A stretch of 64,000 nucleotides of DNA from Streptomyces camponoticapitis. Its GTDB lineage: Bacteria > Actinomycetota > Actinomycetes > Streptomycetales > Streptomycetaceae. Every line of letters starts with the position of its first letter. Position 1 is the stretch's first letter. The DNA is taken from NCBI RefSeq assembly GCF_014646115.1, contig NZ_BMMV01000034.1, positions 1 through 64,000 on the forward strand, read 5' to 3'. A model generated the notes under the pieces. It saw nothing but the letters and a program-made list of their open reading frames with translations. It did no database searches and was not told the DNA's origin. Made by a program: the position numbers and the translations under genes. Of the stretch, positions 24,725-32,691 are shown one piece after another.

Positions 24725-24892
24725 ATGGCGGCCATGAAGCCGCGGACGGGCGACGGCCCGCTCGAGGTGACCAAGGAGGGGCGGGGCATCGTCATGCGCG
24801 TTCCGCTCGAAGGCGGCGGTCGGCTGGTCGTCGAGCTGACCCCCGACGAGGCGGATGCGCTGGGTGACGCTCTGAAGAAGGTCGTCGGCTGA
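24725..24892 (+). CDS. DUF3117 domain small protein
   Basis: This is a 55-residue protein beginning MAAMKPRTGDGPLEVTKEG and ending with the hydrophobic-acidic helix TPDEADALGDALKKV. The family is near-universal in Actinobacteria (Rv1211 in M. tuberculosis), always this short, with no known function. Third positions are fully G/C-biased and GAAGGGG lies upstream, so I regard it as real despite its size. A terminator follows at 24917-24954. Confidence 0.9.
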   Translation: MAAMKPRTGDGPLEVTKEGRGIVMRVPLEGGGRLVVELTPDEADALGDALKKVVG

Positions 24893-24916
24893 CGCGGACA
24901 GAACGCGCACTCTCGT

Positions 24917-24954
24917 GCTGCCCCGTCGCGGACCTACCTCCGTGCCGGGGCAGC
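24917..24954. terminator. Terminator between DUF3117 gene and methyltransferase gene
   Basis: GCTGCCCCG (24917-24925) pairs with CGGGGCAGC (24946-24954), followed by TTTATG on the plus strand. It lies between convergent genes. Confidence 0.65.
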
Positions 24955-25001
24955 TTTATGTCCCTTCCCGCCTCGTGCGTCCTCCTAGGAAGGGCCGAGG
25001 T

Positions 25002-25667
25002 TCAGCGGCGTACGGCGCAGAGCAGTCCGTCGCCTACGGGCAGCAGTGACGGCAGCAGCTCGTCCTGCATCTCCCGCACCGTGCGCAGCAGCTCACGCAG
25101 CCGCAGCACCTCGTGGGGCTGGGCCGCCGAATCGACGGTGCGGCCGTCCGCGAAGACCCCCTCGAAGCAGACGAGGCCCCCAGGTCGCAGAAGGCGCAAC
25201 GATTCAGCGAGATAGTCGAGGCACTCGAGCCGGTCACCGTCGCAGAAGACGAGGTCGTATCCGCCGTCGGCGAGGCGCGGGAGTACGTCACGGGCCCCGC
25301 CGGGAATGAAGCGGGCGCGATTGTTGGTGAAGCCGGCCGCGCGGAACGCCTCGCGGGCGAACTGCTGCCGCTCCGGCTCCGTGTCGACCGTGGTCAGTAC
25401 GCCGTCGGACCGCATACCGCTCAGCAGATAGATGCCGGAGACGCCGGTACCCGTGCCGATCTCCGCCACCGCCTTGGCGCCCGCCGTGGCGGCAAGCAGA
25501 CGAAGCGCGGCGCCCGTGCCTGGTGACACCGAGCGGAGCCCCATGTCCCGGGCCCTGTCGCGGGCCCAGCGCAGTGCCTCGTCCTCGGCGACAAAAGCGT
25601 CGGCGAACGCCCAGCTTGTCTGCCGGTTGGCGGTAATGACCCTCTCCTGTCCCCGTAGTTGGCGCAC
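25002..25667 (-). CDS. SAM-dependent O-methyltransferase
   Basis: This is a 221-residue class I methyltransferase of the O-methyltransferase 3 (catechol/caffeoyl-CoA type) family. The SAM-binding motif AVAEIGTGTGVSGIYLL is at about residues 66-82, the acidic post-II residue in LTTVDTEPE, and the metal-site-like Asp pair in LVFCDGDRLECLDY. It is the counterpart of Rv1220c, whose substrate is unknown. The start is GTG 25667; GTG 25688 is in frame. It is divergent from the sigma-factor gene, as in M. tuberculosis. Confidence 0.85.
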   Translation of the reverse strand: MRQLRGQERVITANRQTSWAFADAFVAEDEALRWARDRARDMGLRSVSPGTGAALRLLAATAGAKAVAEIGTGTGVSGIYLLSGMRSDGVLTTVDTEPERQQFAREAFRAAGFTNNRARFIPGGARDVLPRLADGGYDLVFCDGDRLECLDYLAESLRLLRPGGLVCFEGVFADGRTVDSAAQPHEVLRLRELLRTVREMQDELLPSLLPVGDGLLCAVRR

Positions 25668-25691
25668 CGGTGACTGTATCCGCTGCACGCG

Positions 25692-25718
25692 GGAACCCGC
25701 TGATGGGACCGGGCGTTA
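25692..25718 (+). promoter_or_regulatory. ECF-type promoter upstream of the sigma gene
   Basis: GGAAC (25692-25696), a 17-base spacer and CGTTA (25714-25718) fit the consensus recognised by envelope-stress ECF sigma factors such as SigE. Position and orientation fit transcription of the sigma gene itself, so autoregulation is likely. A start point near 25725 would leave an 85-base leader before ATG 25810. Confidence 0.65.
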
Positions 25719-25809
25719 AGAAGGGGTGGGGGAACGCATGGATGAAGACCTGGGACCAGTCGCAAATTCAGGCAAAGATTCTTATCCGGAGCTAACGGGC
25801 GAGGTAGCT

Positions 25810-26568
25810 ATGGTAGGTGCTCCGCTGGACACCACCAGAGTCGATAGGGGAGGTGCGGCTGCGCCTGCGGATCGGGGAGGAGCGTTGAAGCGCTTTCTCA
25901 GGTCGGCCGGTGAGCCGAAATCCGTGACCAACTTCGCTGACCGTTCTCGCTCGACCGACTCCGCAGTTACGGCGACCTTCGCATCGGATGCGGAATCGCA
26001 GGCGTGGACGCCTCCCACCTGGGAGGAGATCGTCAGCACGCACAGCGCCCGCGTGTATCGCCTTGCCTACCGTCTCACGGGCAACCAGCACGATGCCGAG
26101 GATCTGACCCAGGAAGTCTTCGTCCGGGTCTTCAGGTCGCTGTCCACGTACACGCCCGGCACGTTCGAGGGCTGGCTGCACCGCATCACCACCAATCTCT
26201 TCCTGGACATGGTCCGCCGTAAGCAGCGGATCCGCTTCGACGCGCTCGGTGAGGACGCGGCGGAGCGGCTGCCCAGCCGTGAGCCCTCACCGCAGCAGGT
26301 CTTCCACGACACCCACTTCGACGCGGACGTGCAGCAGGCGCTGGACACCCTCGCTCCCGAGTTCCGGGCCGCGGTCGTCCTGTGCGACATCGAGGGACTG
26401 TCGTACGAGGAAATCGCCGCCACGCTCGGCGTGAAGCTCGGCACGGTGCGCAGCAGGATCCACCGTGGCCGTTCGCATCTGCGCAAGGCCCTTCAGCACC
26501 GTTCTCCCGAGGCTCGGGCCGAGCAGCGCACGTTCGCGAGCGTGGCCGGGGAGGGCGGACTCGCGTGA
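25810..26568 (+). CDS. sigE: ECF RNA polymerase sigma factor, M. tuberculosis SigE type
   Basis: This is an extracytoplasmic-function sigma factor. Region 2 contains [22 protein letters not shown] with FRSL and [16 protein letters not shown], and region 4 has [29 protein letters not shown]. The match to Rv1221 is near-continuous in both regions. It is not the Streptomyces SigE of the cse system, which is much shorter. The start is uncertain: ATG 25810 (252 residues, GAGGT upstream), TTG 25885 (GGGGAGGAG upstream) or ATG 25738. I chose 25810 because 25738-25809 has low third-position GC. It is coupled to its anti-sigma gene by GTGA. Confidence 0.85.
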   Translation: MVGAPLDTTRVDRGGAAAPADRGGALKRFLRSAGEPKSVTNFADRSRSTDSAVTATFASDAESQAWTPPTWEEIVSTHSARVYRLAYRLTGNQHDAEDLTQEVFVRVFRSLSTYTPGTFEGWLHRITTNLFLDMVRRKQRIRFDALGEDAAERLPSREPSPQQVFHDTHFDADVQQALDTLAPEFRAAVVLCDIEGLSYEEIAATLGVKLGTVRSRIHRGRSHLRKALQHRSPEARAEQRTFASVAGEGGLA

Positions 26569-27449
26569 GTGGCACAGGTCCGACCCCCGCGGAGCAGCAC
26601 CTGGGGGACCGGCTCGCCGCCCTGGTGGACGGGGAGCTCGGTCACGATGCCCGGGAGCGGGTGCTTGCGCACCTCGCGACCTGCGCCAAGTGCAAGGCGG
26701 AGGCAGACGCCCAGCGCCGGCTGAAGAACGCGTTCGCGCAGTCGGCGCCGCCGCCGCTGTCCGAAGGGTTCCTCGCCCGTCTCCAGGGGCTGCCCGGCGG
26801 GGCCACCGAGAAGGACGAGGACGAGACCCCGGGTCCGTTCGACGGTTCGGCGTTCAGCGGCGGTGTCTTCGGCGTACGGAGCGACGCTTTCGGCTACCGC
26901 GGCGCGGGACCCCATGGATCCCCCCTGCGCGGCGGCTCCAGCTCCGGTGCCGGCTTCAGGATCCACGAGGTCGGCCGCGTGGAGGCCGAGCGTTCACCCT
27001 GGCGCGGCCGGAGGTTCGCCTTCGCCGCCGCGAGCGCGGTGTCCTTCGCCGCGATGGCCCTGGGCGGCGCGCTGCCCATGGGTGCCACGGCGGACACCAC
27101 GGCGCGCGGGGCGGGCACGCCCAACAGCGTCACGCCGCTGACCAGGGCGACCACACCGCCCGGCAGCGGAGCGCGGGGCAGGCAGGGCGGCGAGCGGAGT
27201 GCCATCCTTCCGCAGTCCGTCGACAGCGCGCCGGTGCTCGCTCCCGGCACGATGAAGACCCCGCTCATGCCCCACCCGTTCCAGTCGGCGGTGCTCAACC
27301 ACTACCCCGCAGCGCCCTTGATACGTCCCACGGGGACGGCGTTTCAGCTGGCCGCGAATCCAGGACTGACCACCCCCACCGCCACACCGGACCCCACCCA
27401 CCTCGCCGCGCCCACGCAGCCCGGTGTGCCGCTTTCGCAGCGTCGGTGA
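26565..27449 (+). CDS. Zinc-binding anti-sigma factor (RseA/Rv1222-like)
   Basis: This is a 294-residue membrane anti-sigma factor. The N-terminal zinc-binding anti-sigma motif is complete: His36, Cys40 and Cys43 in HLATCAKC. One membrane helix lies at about 148-172, behind a basic stop (RGRR). The external C-terminal 120 residues are Pro/Thr-rich with no domain. It should hold the upstream sigma factor inactive until the zinc site is oxidised or the protein is cleaved. The GTG start overlaps the sigma gene stop, ensuring balanced synthesis. The HtrA gene follows, as in rseA-htrA of mycobacteria. Confidence 0.86.
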   Translation: MSGTGPTPAEQHLGDRLAALVDGELGHDARERVLAHLATCAKCKAEADAQRRLKNAFAQSAPPPLSEGFLARLQGLPGGATEKDEDETPGPFDGSAFSGGVFGVRSDAFGYRGAGPHGSPLRGGSSSGAGFRIHEVGRVEAERSPWRGRRFAFAAASAVSFAAMALGGALPMGATADTTARGAGTPNSVTPLTRATTPPGSGARGRQGGERSAILPQSVDSAPVLAPGTMKTPLMPHPFQSAVLNHYPAAPLIRPTGTAFQLAANPGLTTPTATPDPTHLAAPTQPGVPLSQRR

Positions 27450-27539
27450 CAGGGTCCCTGCGCGAACATTCGTAAACCTGGTTGAATCCCTGCACGGGTG
27501 CCCTGATCGGGGCACGGACGAGGCAGGTGCGGGGAGAGC

Positions 27540-29426
27540 ATGGACGACGGCAAGGCCACCGGACCCAAGGCGAAGTGGTGGAGCCGCCCGGCGTCGGGGC
27601 GCGCGATACCGCGGGACTCCGACGTACCGGAGCACCGGATCACTGAGGAGACGACGGAACTGTCGCCGGTCACCGATGAAGTCCCTGGTCCCGACCGCAC
27701 GCCGGGCACCGAGCCTGCCGAAAGCGCGCCCGTGCGAGCGGGCGCCCCGGAGCGGGCCGCCGACCCGGATCCGGATCCGGAGGACCATCTGCTCGCCCCG
27801 CCCGAGCGCACCCCCTCCGCGGTGAGCGCCGCGACGGGAACAGGCGGCACCGCGGAGACGCCGACCGGCACGCAGGGCCGCCCGCAGCCGCTGCACGAGC
27901 CCGACCCGTACAGCACACCGCCCTACGGCGGCCCCGGCCCCTGGGCGCCCGCCCCTCCCGTGCAGCGACCGGTGCCCACCCCCGCGCAGGGCACACCCAT
28001 CCCGCCGCAGCACTACACCGGGCAGACCGGTGCGCCCGGCCCCGGCGCACCCCAGCCCCAGCCCCAACCGGCCTCGGGGTACGGCGTCCCGCCCCAGGGT
28101 GCCCAGCAGCCCATGCCGGGGCAGGTACCCCCGCAGCAGTCGCAGCCCCACCCGCAGCACGGCCACCCGGGCCCTGTCGCCCACACGCAGTCGGGGACCC
28201 AGCAACTCCCCCCGCCCCAGGGCCCGCACCCCCCGCCAAACCAGTGGCTCCAGTACGACCCCTGGGGCGCACCCGGCCAGCAGACCCTGACGCACCCCGA
28301 CCCGGGCGAGCCGCGGAGAAAGCGCCGCGGCATCGGCCTCGTGGGCGCCCTGGCGCTCGCGCTCTGCGCCGCCGTCATCGGCGGTGGCGTCGGCTCGTAC
28401 ATCGAGCGCAACGGCGGCCTCAGCAGCGTCGAACTGCCCCAGGCGGGCAACGACAGCGGCGGCCGCCCGGCCGACAGCGTCGCGGGGATCGCCGCCAGCG
28501 CCCTGCCGAGCGTCGTCACCCTCCATGTCAGCGGAGGCGGTGAGCAGGGCACCGGGACCGGCTTCGTCCTGGACCGTTCCGGCCACATCCTGACCAACAA
28601 CCACGTGGTCGACCCCGCCGGCGACTCCGGCGACATCTCGATCACCTTCAGCGGCGGCGAGACCGCCAAGGCGAAGCTCGTCGGCAAGGACAGCGGCTAC
28701 GACCTCGCCGTGGTGAAGGTCACCGGAGTCTCCGGACTCAAGCCGCTGCCGCTCGGCAATTCCGACAACGTCCAGGTCGGCGACCCGGTCGTGGCGATCG
28801 GCGCGCCCTTCGACCTCCAGAACACCGTCACGGCGGGGATCATCAGCGCCAAGGAGCGCCCGATCACCGCCGGCGGCGAGAACGGCGACGGCAGCGACAT
28901 CAGCTACGTCGACGCCCTCCAGACCGACGCGCCGATCAACCCCGGCAACTCCGGCGGTCCGCTGGTGAATTCGAAGGCCCAGGTCATCGGCATCAACAGC
29001 GCGATCCGCGGCGCCGACGGCGGCGGTACTCCGGACGGCGCCCAGGCCGGCTCCATCGGGCTCGGCTTCGCGATACCGATCAACCAGGGCAAGCGCGTCG
29101 CCGAAGAGCTGATCAACACCGGCAAGGCATCGCACCCTGTGATCGGTGTCACGCTCGACATGGAGTACACGGGCGACGGCGCCAAGGTCGGCGCGAAGGG
29201 CGCCGAGGGCGGACCCGCGGTGGAGGAAGGCGGCCCGGCCGCGAAGGCGGGCATCAGGACCGGCGACATCATCACCGAGGTGGACGGCCAGCGGGTGCAC
29301 AGCGGCGAGGAGCTGATCGTGAAGGTCCGCTCGCACCGCCCCGGTGACGAACTGGAGCTCACTCTGAAGCGCGGAGGTAAAGAGCAGACCATGACTCTGG
29401 TCCTCGGCAGCGCGGAAGGTAGGTGA
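27540..29426 (+). CDS. Membrane-bound HtrA-type serine protease with PDZ domain
   Basis: This is a 628-residue envelope quality-control protease. Residues 1-255 are a cytoplasmic Pro/Gln/Gly-rich disordered region, with a membrane helix at about 262-284. The trypsin-like domain follows with His355 (NNHVV), Asp388 (YDLAVV) and Ser471 (GNSGGP). A PDZ domain occupies about 530-620 (AGIRTGDIITEVDGQRV). It sits directly behind the sigma/anti-sigma pair and before tatB, as with Rv1221-Rv1224. A role in the envelope stress response is likely. The N-terminal tail is longer than in most homologues. Confidence 0.9.
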   Translation: MDDGKATGPKAKWWSRPASGRAIPRDSDVPEHRITEETTELSPVTDEVPGPDRTPGTEPAESAPVRAGAPERAADPDPDPEDHLLAPPERTPSAVSAATGTGGTAETPTGTQGRPQPLHEPDPYSTPPYGGPGPWAPAPPVQRPVPTPAQGTPIPPQHYTGQTGAPGPGAPQPQPQPASGYGVPPQGAQQPMPGQVPPQQSQPHPQHGHPGPVAHTQSGTQQLPPPQGPHPPPNQWLQYDPWGAPGQQTLTHPDPGEPRRKRRGIGLVGALALALCAAVIGGGVGSYIERNGGLSSVELPQAGNDSGGRPADSVAGIAASALPSVVTLHVSGGGEQGTGTGFVLDRSGHILTNNHVVDPAGDSGDISITFSGGETAKAKLVGKDSGYDLAVVKVTGVSGLKPLPLGNSDNVQVGDPVVAIGAPFDLQNTVTAGIISAKERPITAGGENGDGSDISYVDALQTDAPINPGNSGGPLVNSKAQVIGINSAIRGADGGGTPDGAQAGSIGLGFAIPINQGKRVAEELINTGKASHPVIGVTLDMEYTGDGAKVGAKGAEGGPAVEEGGPAAKAGIRTGDIITEVDGQRVHSGEELIVKVRSHRPGDELELTLKRGGKEQTMTLVLGSAEGR

Positions 29427-29552
29427 GTGTCGAATGAAGGTACCGTCCGGCCAGGTCCGCCGGGTACCGTGGAGCGGCCCGGGCCTCGACCCACCACAGG
29501 CCAGGCCGACGAGGTCTCGCCTGCGGGCACGGAGAACACAAGGAGCAGCTAG

Positions 29553-30014
29553 GTGTTCAATGACATAGGCGCGCTTGAGCTGGTGACGCTCGTGATTCTC
29601 GCCGTGCTCGTCTTCGGCCCGGACAAGCTGCCCAAGGTCATCCAGGACGTCTCCCGTTTCATCCGCAAGGTGCGCGAGTTCTCCGACAACGCCAAGGAGG
29701 ACATCCGTTCCGAGCTGGGACCGGAGTTCAAGGACTTCGATTTCGAGGACCTGAACCCGAAGAAATTCGTCCGGAAGCAGTTGTCGGAGCATGAGGACGA
29801 TCTGGGGCTGAAGGAGATCCGCAGCAGCTTCAACCTCAAGAAGGAAATCAACGACGTCGCCGACTCGGTGCACGGCAAGGACGACCCGACCGGCGCAAGC
29901 GACACACCGGCGACCAGCCTGACGAAAAGCCCCTCCGGCACCGCTGACCTGCTCAAGAAGCCCGAAAAGCCCCAGCAGGCCGATCGTCCTCCTTTCGACG
30001 CAGACGCCACCTGA
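29553..30014 (+). CDS. tatB: Twin-arginine translocase subunit TatB
   Basis: This is a 153-residue Tat component. The short N-terminal membrane helix (LELVTLVILAVLVFGP) with the conserved Glu8-like residue and the FGPDKLP hinge is followed by an amphipathic helix (KVIQDVSRFIRKVREF) and an acidic, charged tail. TatB with TatC forms the receptor for folded proteins bearing RR signal peptides. tatA and tatC are not here. It starts with GTG in MFNDIG, the usual actinobacterial form. The 125-base gap behind the HtrA gene contains no hairpin I can identify. Confidence 0.93.
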   Translation: MFNDIGALELVTLVILAVLVFGPDKLPKVIQDVSRFIRKVREFSDNAKEDIRSELGPEFKDFDFEDLNPKKFVRKQLSEHEDDLGLKEIRSSFNLKKEINDVADSVHGKDDPTGASDTPATSLTKSPSGTADLLKKPEKPQQADRPPFDADAT

Positions 30015-30130
30015 GCCCCGCCCTGCCCGGCCGACAGGTAACGGGTGGCTATCCTCCATCTGTCCGGTGGTGAGACGTCCGTGAGGGCGGGCCGCTCCGG
30101 ACTCCGAGATAGAGGAGGCGGTCCGGACAG

Positions 30131-30811
30131 ATGGAGACGACAAGTCGGGTAGGGGCCCATGGCGCGGCCGGCACGGCGAACGGGGTGTCGGGAGCCAGGC
30201 GCACGGTCGAGGGCTATCTGCGGGCGAACTTCCCCTGGTACGGACTGGACGACGCGTTCACCGGCCCCCGGTGGCTGATGCAGGTGGGCACGGCGGCGGA
30301 CGGCACCGTCCAGCACGGTTCCACGGGACACGGCGACGAGCCGTCGATAAGACCGGACGCGTCAGGCGCGGAGAAGGAACGCTTCGCTGCGGTCGTCACG
30401 GTCGCGGCGAGCCCCGTACGGCACAGCGGTGACGGCACGGGCATCCTCGACGCCACGACGGTGTCCTCGGCGGCCTGGCTGGCCGGTTCGGCGCTGCTGC
30501 TGTCCACCTGGCCCGCACAGCTCGACCATTCGCTGCGCGACGACTGGCTGGACCAGCAGACCGAGACGGCCTTCGCGCTGGCCGACGATCTGAACGGCTC
30601 CGCCTGGTCGGTGCTCTCGCTCCCCGTGGACGGGGTGCCGACCACGTTCCACTATCGCGAATCCGAATTCGGCTGGGTGCTCGCCGGCTCGACGAGCCCC
30701 GGCGAAGCGACCGGGAGCGGGGTGCACATCGGCGCGTACGGGCGCGGCATGAGCGCGTACGGCCTCGGCTTCTCGGCGATCGAGGACATCAACTCGTACG
30801 CCCCCCAGTAG
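30131..30811 (+). CDS. Conserved hypothetical protein
   Basis: This is a 226-residue soluble protein with no signal or membrane segment and no domain I recognise. It has a repeated beta-strand pattern (RWLMQVGTAADGT, ERFAAVVTVAAS, WSVLSLPVDGVPTTFHYRESEFGWVLAGS) that suggests a beta-sandwich. It ends with a Gly/Tyr-rich segment (GRGMSAYGLGFSAIEDINSY). GGAGGCGG lies upstream of ATG. Similar genes occur between tatB and mrp in other Streptomyces. It ends at a strong terminator. Confidence 0.72.
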   Translation: METTSRVGAHGAAGTANGVSGARRTVEGYLRANFPWYGLDDAFTGPRWLMQVGTAADGTVQHGSTGHGDEPSIRPDASGAEKERFAAVVTVAASPVRHSGDGTGILDATTVSSAAWLAGSALLLSTWPAQLDHSLRDDWLDQQTETAFALADDLNGSAWSVLSLPVDGVPTTFHYRESEFGWVLAGSTSPGEATGSGVHIGAYGRGMSAYGLGFSAIEDINSYAPQ

Positions 30812-30831
30812 CCGCGGGACGCCGTCCGTCA

Positions 30832-30876
30832 CACGCGTAAGGGGCGCCCGCCATTGGCGGGCGCCCCTTACGCGTG
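30832..30876. terminator. 21-bp hairpin, bidirectional terminator
   Basis: Perfect arms at 30832-30852 and 30856-30876 enclose the loop ATT. It lies between the convergent hypothetical and mrp genes. Confidence 0.8.
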
Positions 30877-30885
30877 CCGGAGCTG

Positions 30886-32046
30886 TCAGAACTTGTTGCG
30901 CGGCGTCAGACCCAGCGTCATGCCCGCCAGACCGCGCTGCCGGCCGCCGAGCTTGCCGGCGATCGAGCGCAGCGCCGCACCCGCGGGGGAGTCGGGGTCG
31001 GAGAGCACGACCGGCTTGCCCTCGTCGCCGCCCTCCCGCAGCCGTACGTCGATCGGGATCGAGCCGAGCACCGGCACCGAGGCGCCCGTGGTCTTCGTCA
31101 GCCCCTCGGCGACCCGCTGGCCGCCGCCCGTCCCGAACACGTCGACGATCTCGTCGCAGTGCGGGCACGGCAGGCCCGCCATGTTCTCGACCACGCCGAC
31201 GATCTTCTGATGGGTCTGTACGGCGATGGAACCCGCCCGCTCCGCCACCTCGGCGGCGGCCTGCTGCGGGGTGGTGACCACCAGGATCTCTGCGTTCGGC
31301 ACGAGCTGCGCCACCGAGATCGCGATGTCGCCCGTCCCCGGCGGCAGGTCCAGCAGCAGCACGTCCAGATCGCCCCAGAACACATCGGCGAGGAACTGCT
31401 GGAGCGCGCGGTGCAGCATCGGCCCGCGCCACACCACCGGCGAGTTGCCCGGGGTGAACATGCCGATCGAGATGACCTTCACACCGTGCGCCGACGGCGG
31501 CATGATCATGTTCTCGACCTGGGTGGGCTTGCCGTCCGCACCCAGCATGCGCGGCACGCTGTGCCCGTAGATGTCCGCGTCGACGACGCCGACCTTCAGA
31601 CCGTCGGCGGCCATCGCGGCCGCCAGGTTGACCGTCACCGACGACTTGCCGACGCCGCCCTTGCCGGAGGCCACCGCGTACACCCGGGTCAGCGAACCGG
31701 GCTTGGCGAACGGCACCTCACGCTCGGCCGTACCGCCGCGCAGCGACGTCGCGAGCTCCTTGCGCTGCTCGTCGCTCATCACGTCCAGCGTGACGTCGAC
31801 GCGGGTGACGCCCGCGACCGAGGCGACCGCCGCCGTCACGTTCGTGGTGATCGTCTCGCGCATGGGGCAGCCGGACACCGTGAGATAGATCGTGACGGCC
31901 ACCGCGCCGTCCGCCCCGATGTCGACCGATTTGACCATGCCGAGGTCGGTGATCGGCCGGTGGATCTCGGGGTCGTTCACCGTCGCCAGTGCTGCGCGCA
32001 CCGCGTCCTCCGCGGGAGCGACGGTCCCGTGCGTGTCGGTAGCCAT
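30886..32046 (-). CDS. mrp: Iron-sulfur carrier ATPase, Mrp/ApbC family
   Basis: This is a 386-residue P-loop ATPase that scaffolds and delivers Fe-S clusters. Residues 1-95 form the MIP18/DUF59 domain (NDPEIHRPITDLGMV with Cys60 in VSGCPM). The deviant Walker A SGKGGVGKSS is at 127-136. The cluster-binding CPHC is in MAGLPCPHCDEI. The start is ATG 32046 and not the longer frame from 32073, supported by a TACCAT box six bases upstream. It is the counterpart of Rv1229c. Confidence 0.92.
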   Translation of the reverse strand: MATDTHGTVAPAEDAVRAALATVNDPEIHRPITDLGMVKSVDIGADGAVAVTIYLTVSGCPMRETITTNVTAAVASVAGVTRVDVTLDVMSDEQRKELATSLRGGTAEREVPFAKPGSLTRVYAVASGKGGVGKSSVTVNLAAAMAADGLKVGVVDADIYGHSVPRMLGADGKPTQVENMIMPPSAHGVKVISIGMFTPGNSPVVWRGPMLHRALQQFLADVFWGDLDVLLLDLPPGTGDIAISVAQLVPNAEILVVTTPQQAAAEVAERAGSIAVQTHQKIVGVVENMAGLPCPHCDEIVDVFGTGGGQRVAEGLTKTTGASVPVLGSIPIDVRLREGGDEGKPVVLSDPDSPAGAALRSIAGKLGGRQRGLAGMTLGLTPRNKF

Positions 32047-32052
32047 ACGGAG

Positions 32053-32058
32053 ATGGTA
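32053..32058 (-). promoter_or_regulatory. TANNNT -10 box for leaderless mrp mRNA
   Basis: TACCAT on the minus strand, 6 bases before the ATG, with no Shine-Dalgarno. No convincing -35. Confidence 0.45.
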
Positions 32059-32088
32059 CGGCGCGGCGCGCACGCTCCGGAAAGGGCG

Positions 32089-32691
32089 TCAGTCCTCCGG
32101 GCGGTCTGGTTCGTCACGTCCGCGCGTCCGCTCCGCGGGCAGCAGGACATGCTGCTCGGCCAGGTCCCGTACCAGGTCCTGGAGTTCCGAGCGGATCCAG
32201 TCGCGCGTGGCGACCTCACCGAGCCCCATCCGCAGCGAGGCGATCTCACGGGTCAGGTACTCCGTGTCGGCGATGGAGCGCTCGTTCTGCTTGCGCTCCT
32301 GCTCGTGGGTGACCCGGTCCCGGTCGTCCTGGCGGTTCTGTGCCAGCAGGATCAGCGGGGCCGCGTACGAGGCCTGGAGGGACAGCATCAGGGTCAGGAA
32401 GATGAACGGGTACTCGTCCCACCGCAGTTCCTCGGGCGCGAAGACGTTCCACAGCACCCAGAGGATGATGATCAGCGTCATCCAGACGATGAAGCGGCCC
32501 GTCCCCAGGAAGCGCGCGATCCGTTCCGAGAACCGGGCGAACGCCTCGGGGTCGTACTCGGGCAGGAGCCTGCGCCTCGGCGTACGCGGCTGGTCGAGCC
32601 GTCCGCGCGGCCCGCGCGGCGCCGTGCTCGCTCCCGAGCCCGCGGCGGCCCGTTCCCTCGGCGACTCCCTGTCCGGGCGCTCAGTGGCCAC
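32089..32691 (-). CDS. DUF1003 membrane protein
   Basis: This is a 200-residue protein of the DUF1003 family. A basic N-terminus of about 60 residues is followed by two membrane helices (FIVWMTLIIILWVLWNVF and FIFLTLMLSLQASYAAPLILLAQ), the family hallmark ending in QNRQ. A charged coiled-coil tail follows. Function is unknown. It overlaps the MgtE-domain gene by 11 bases, so the two are coupled, and a link to divalent-cation handling is plausible. Confidence 0.87.
   Translation of the reverse strand: MATERPDRESPRERAAAGSGASTAPRGPRGRLDQPRTPRRRLLPEYDPEAFARFSERIARFLGTGRFIVWMTLIIILWVLWNVFAPEELRWDEYPFIFLTLMLSLQASYAAPLILLAQNRQDDRDRVTHEQERKQNERSIADTEYLTREIASLRMGLGEVATRDWIRSELQDLVRDLAEQHVLLPAERTRGRDEPDRPED

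Noticed and set aside
26994-30143. A 1049-codon open frame on the minus strand
   Set aside because: It lies opposite the anti-sigma, HtrA and tatB genes, whose domains and codon bias are clear. High-GC DNA often gives long frames on the opposite strand.
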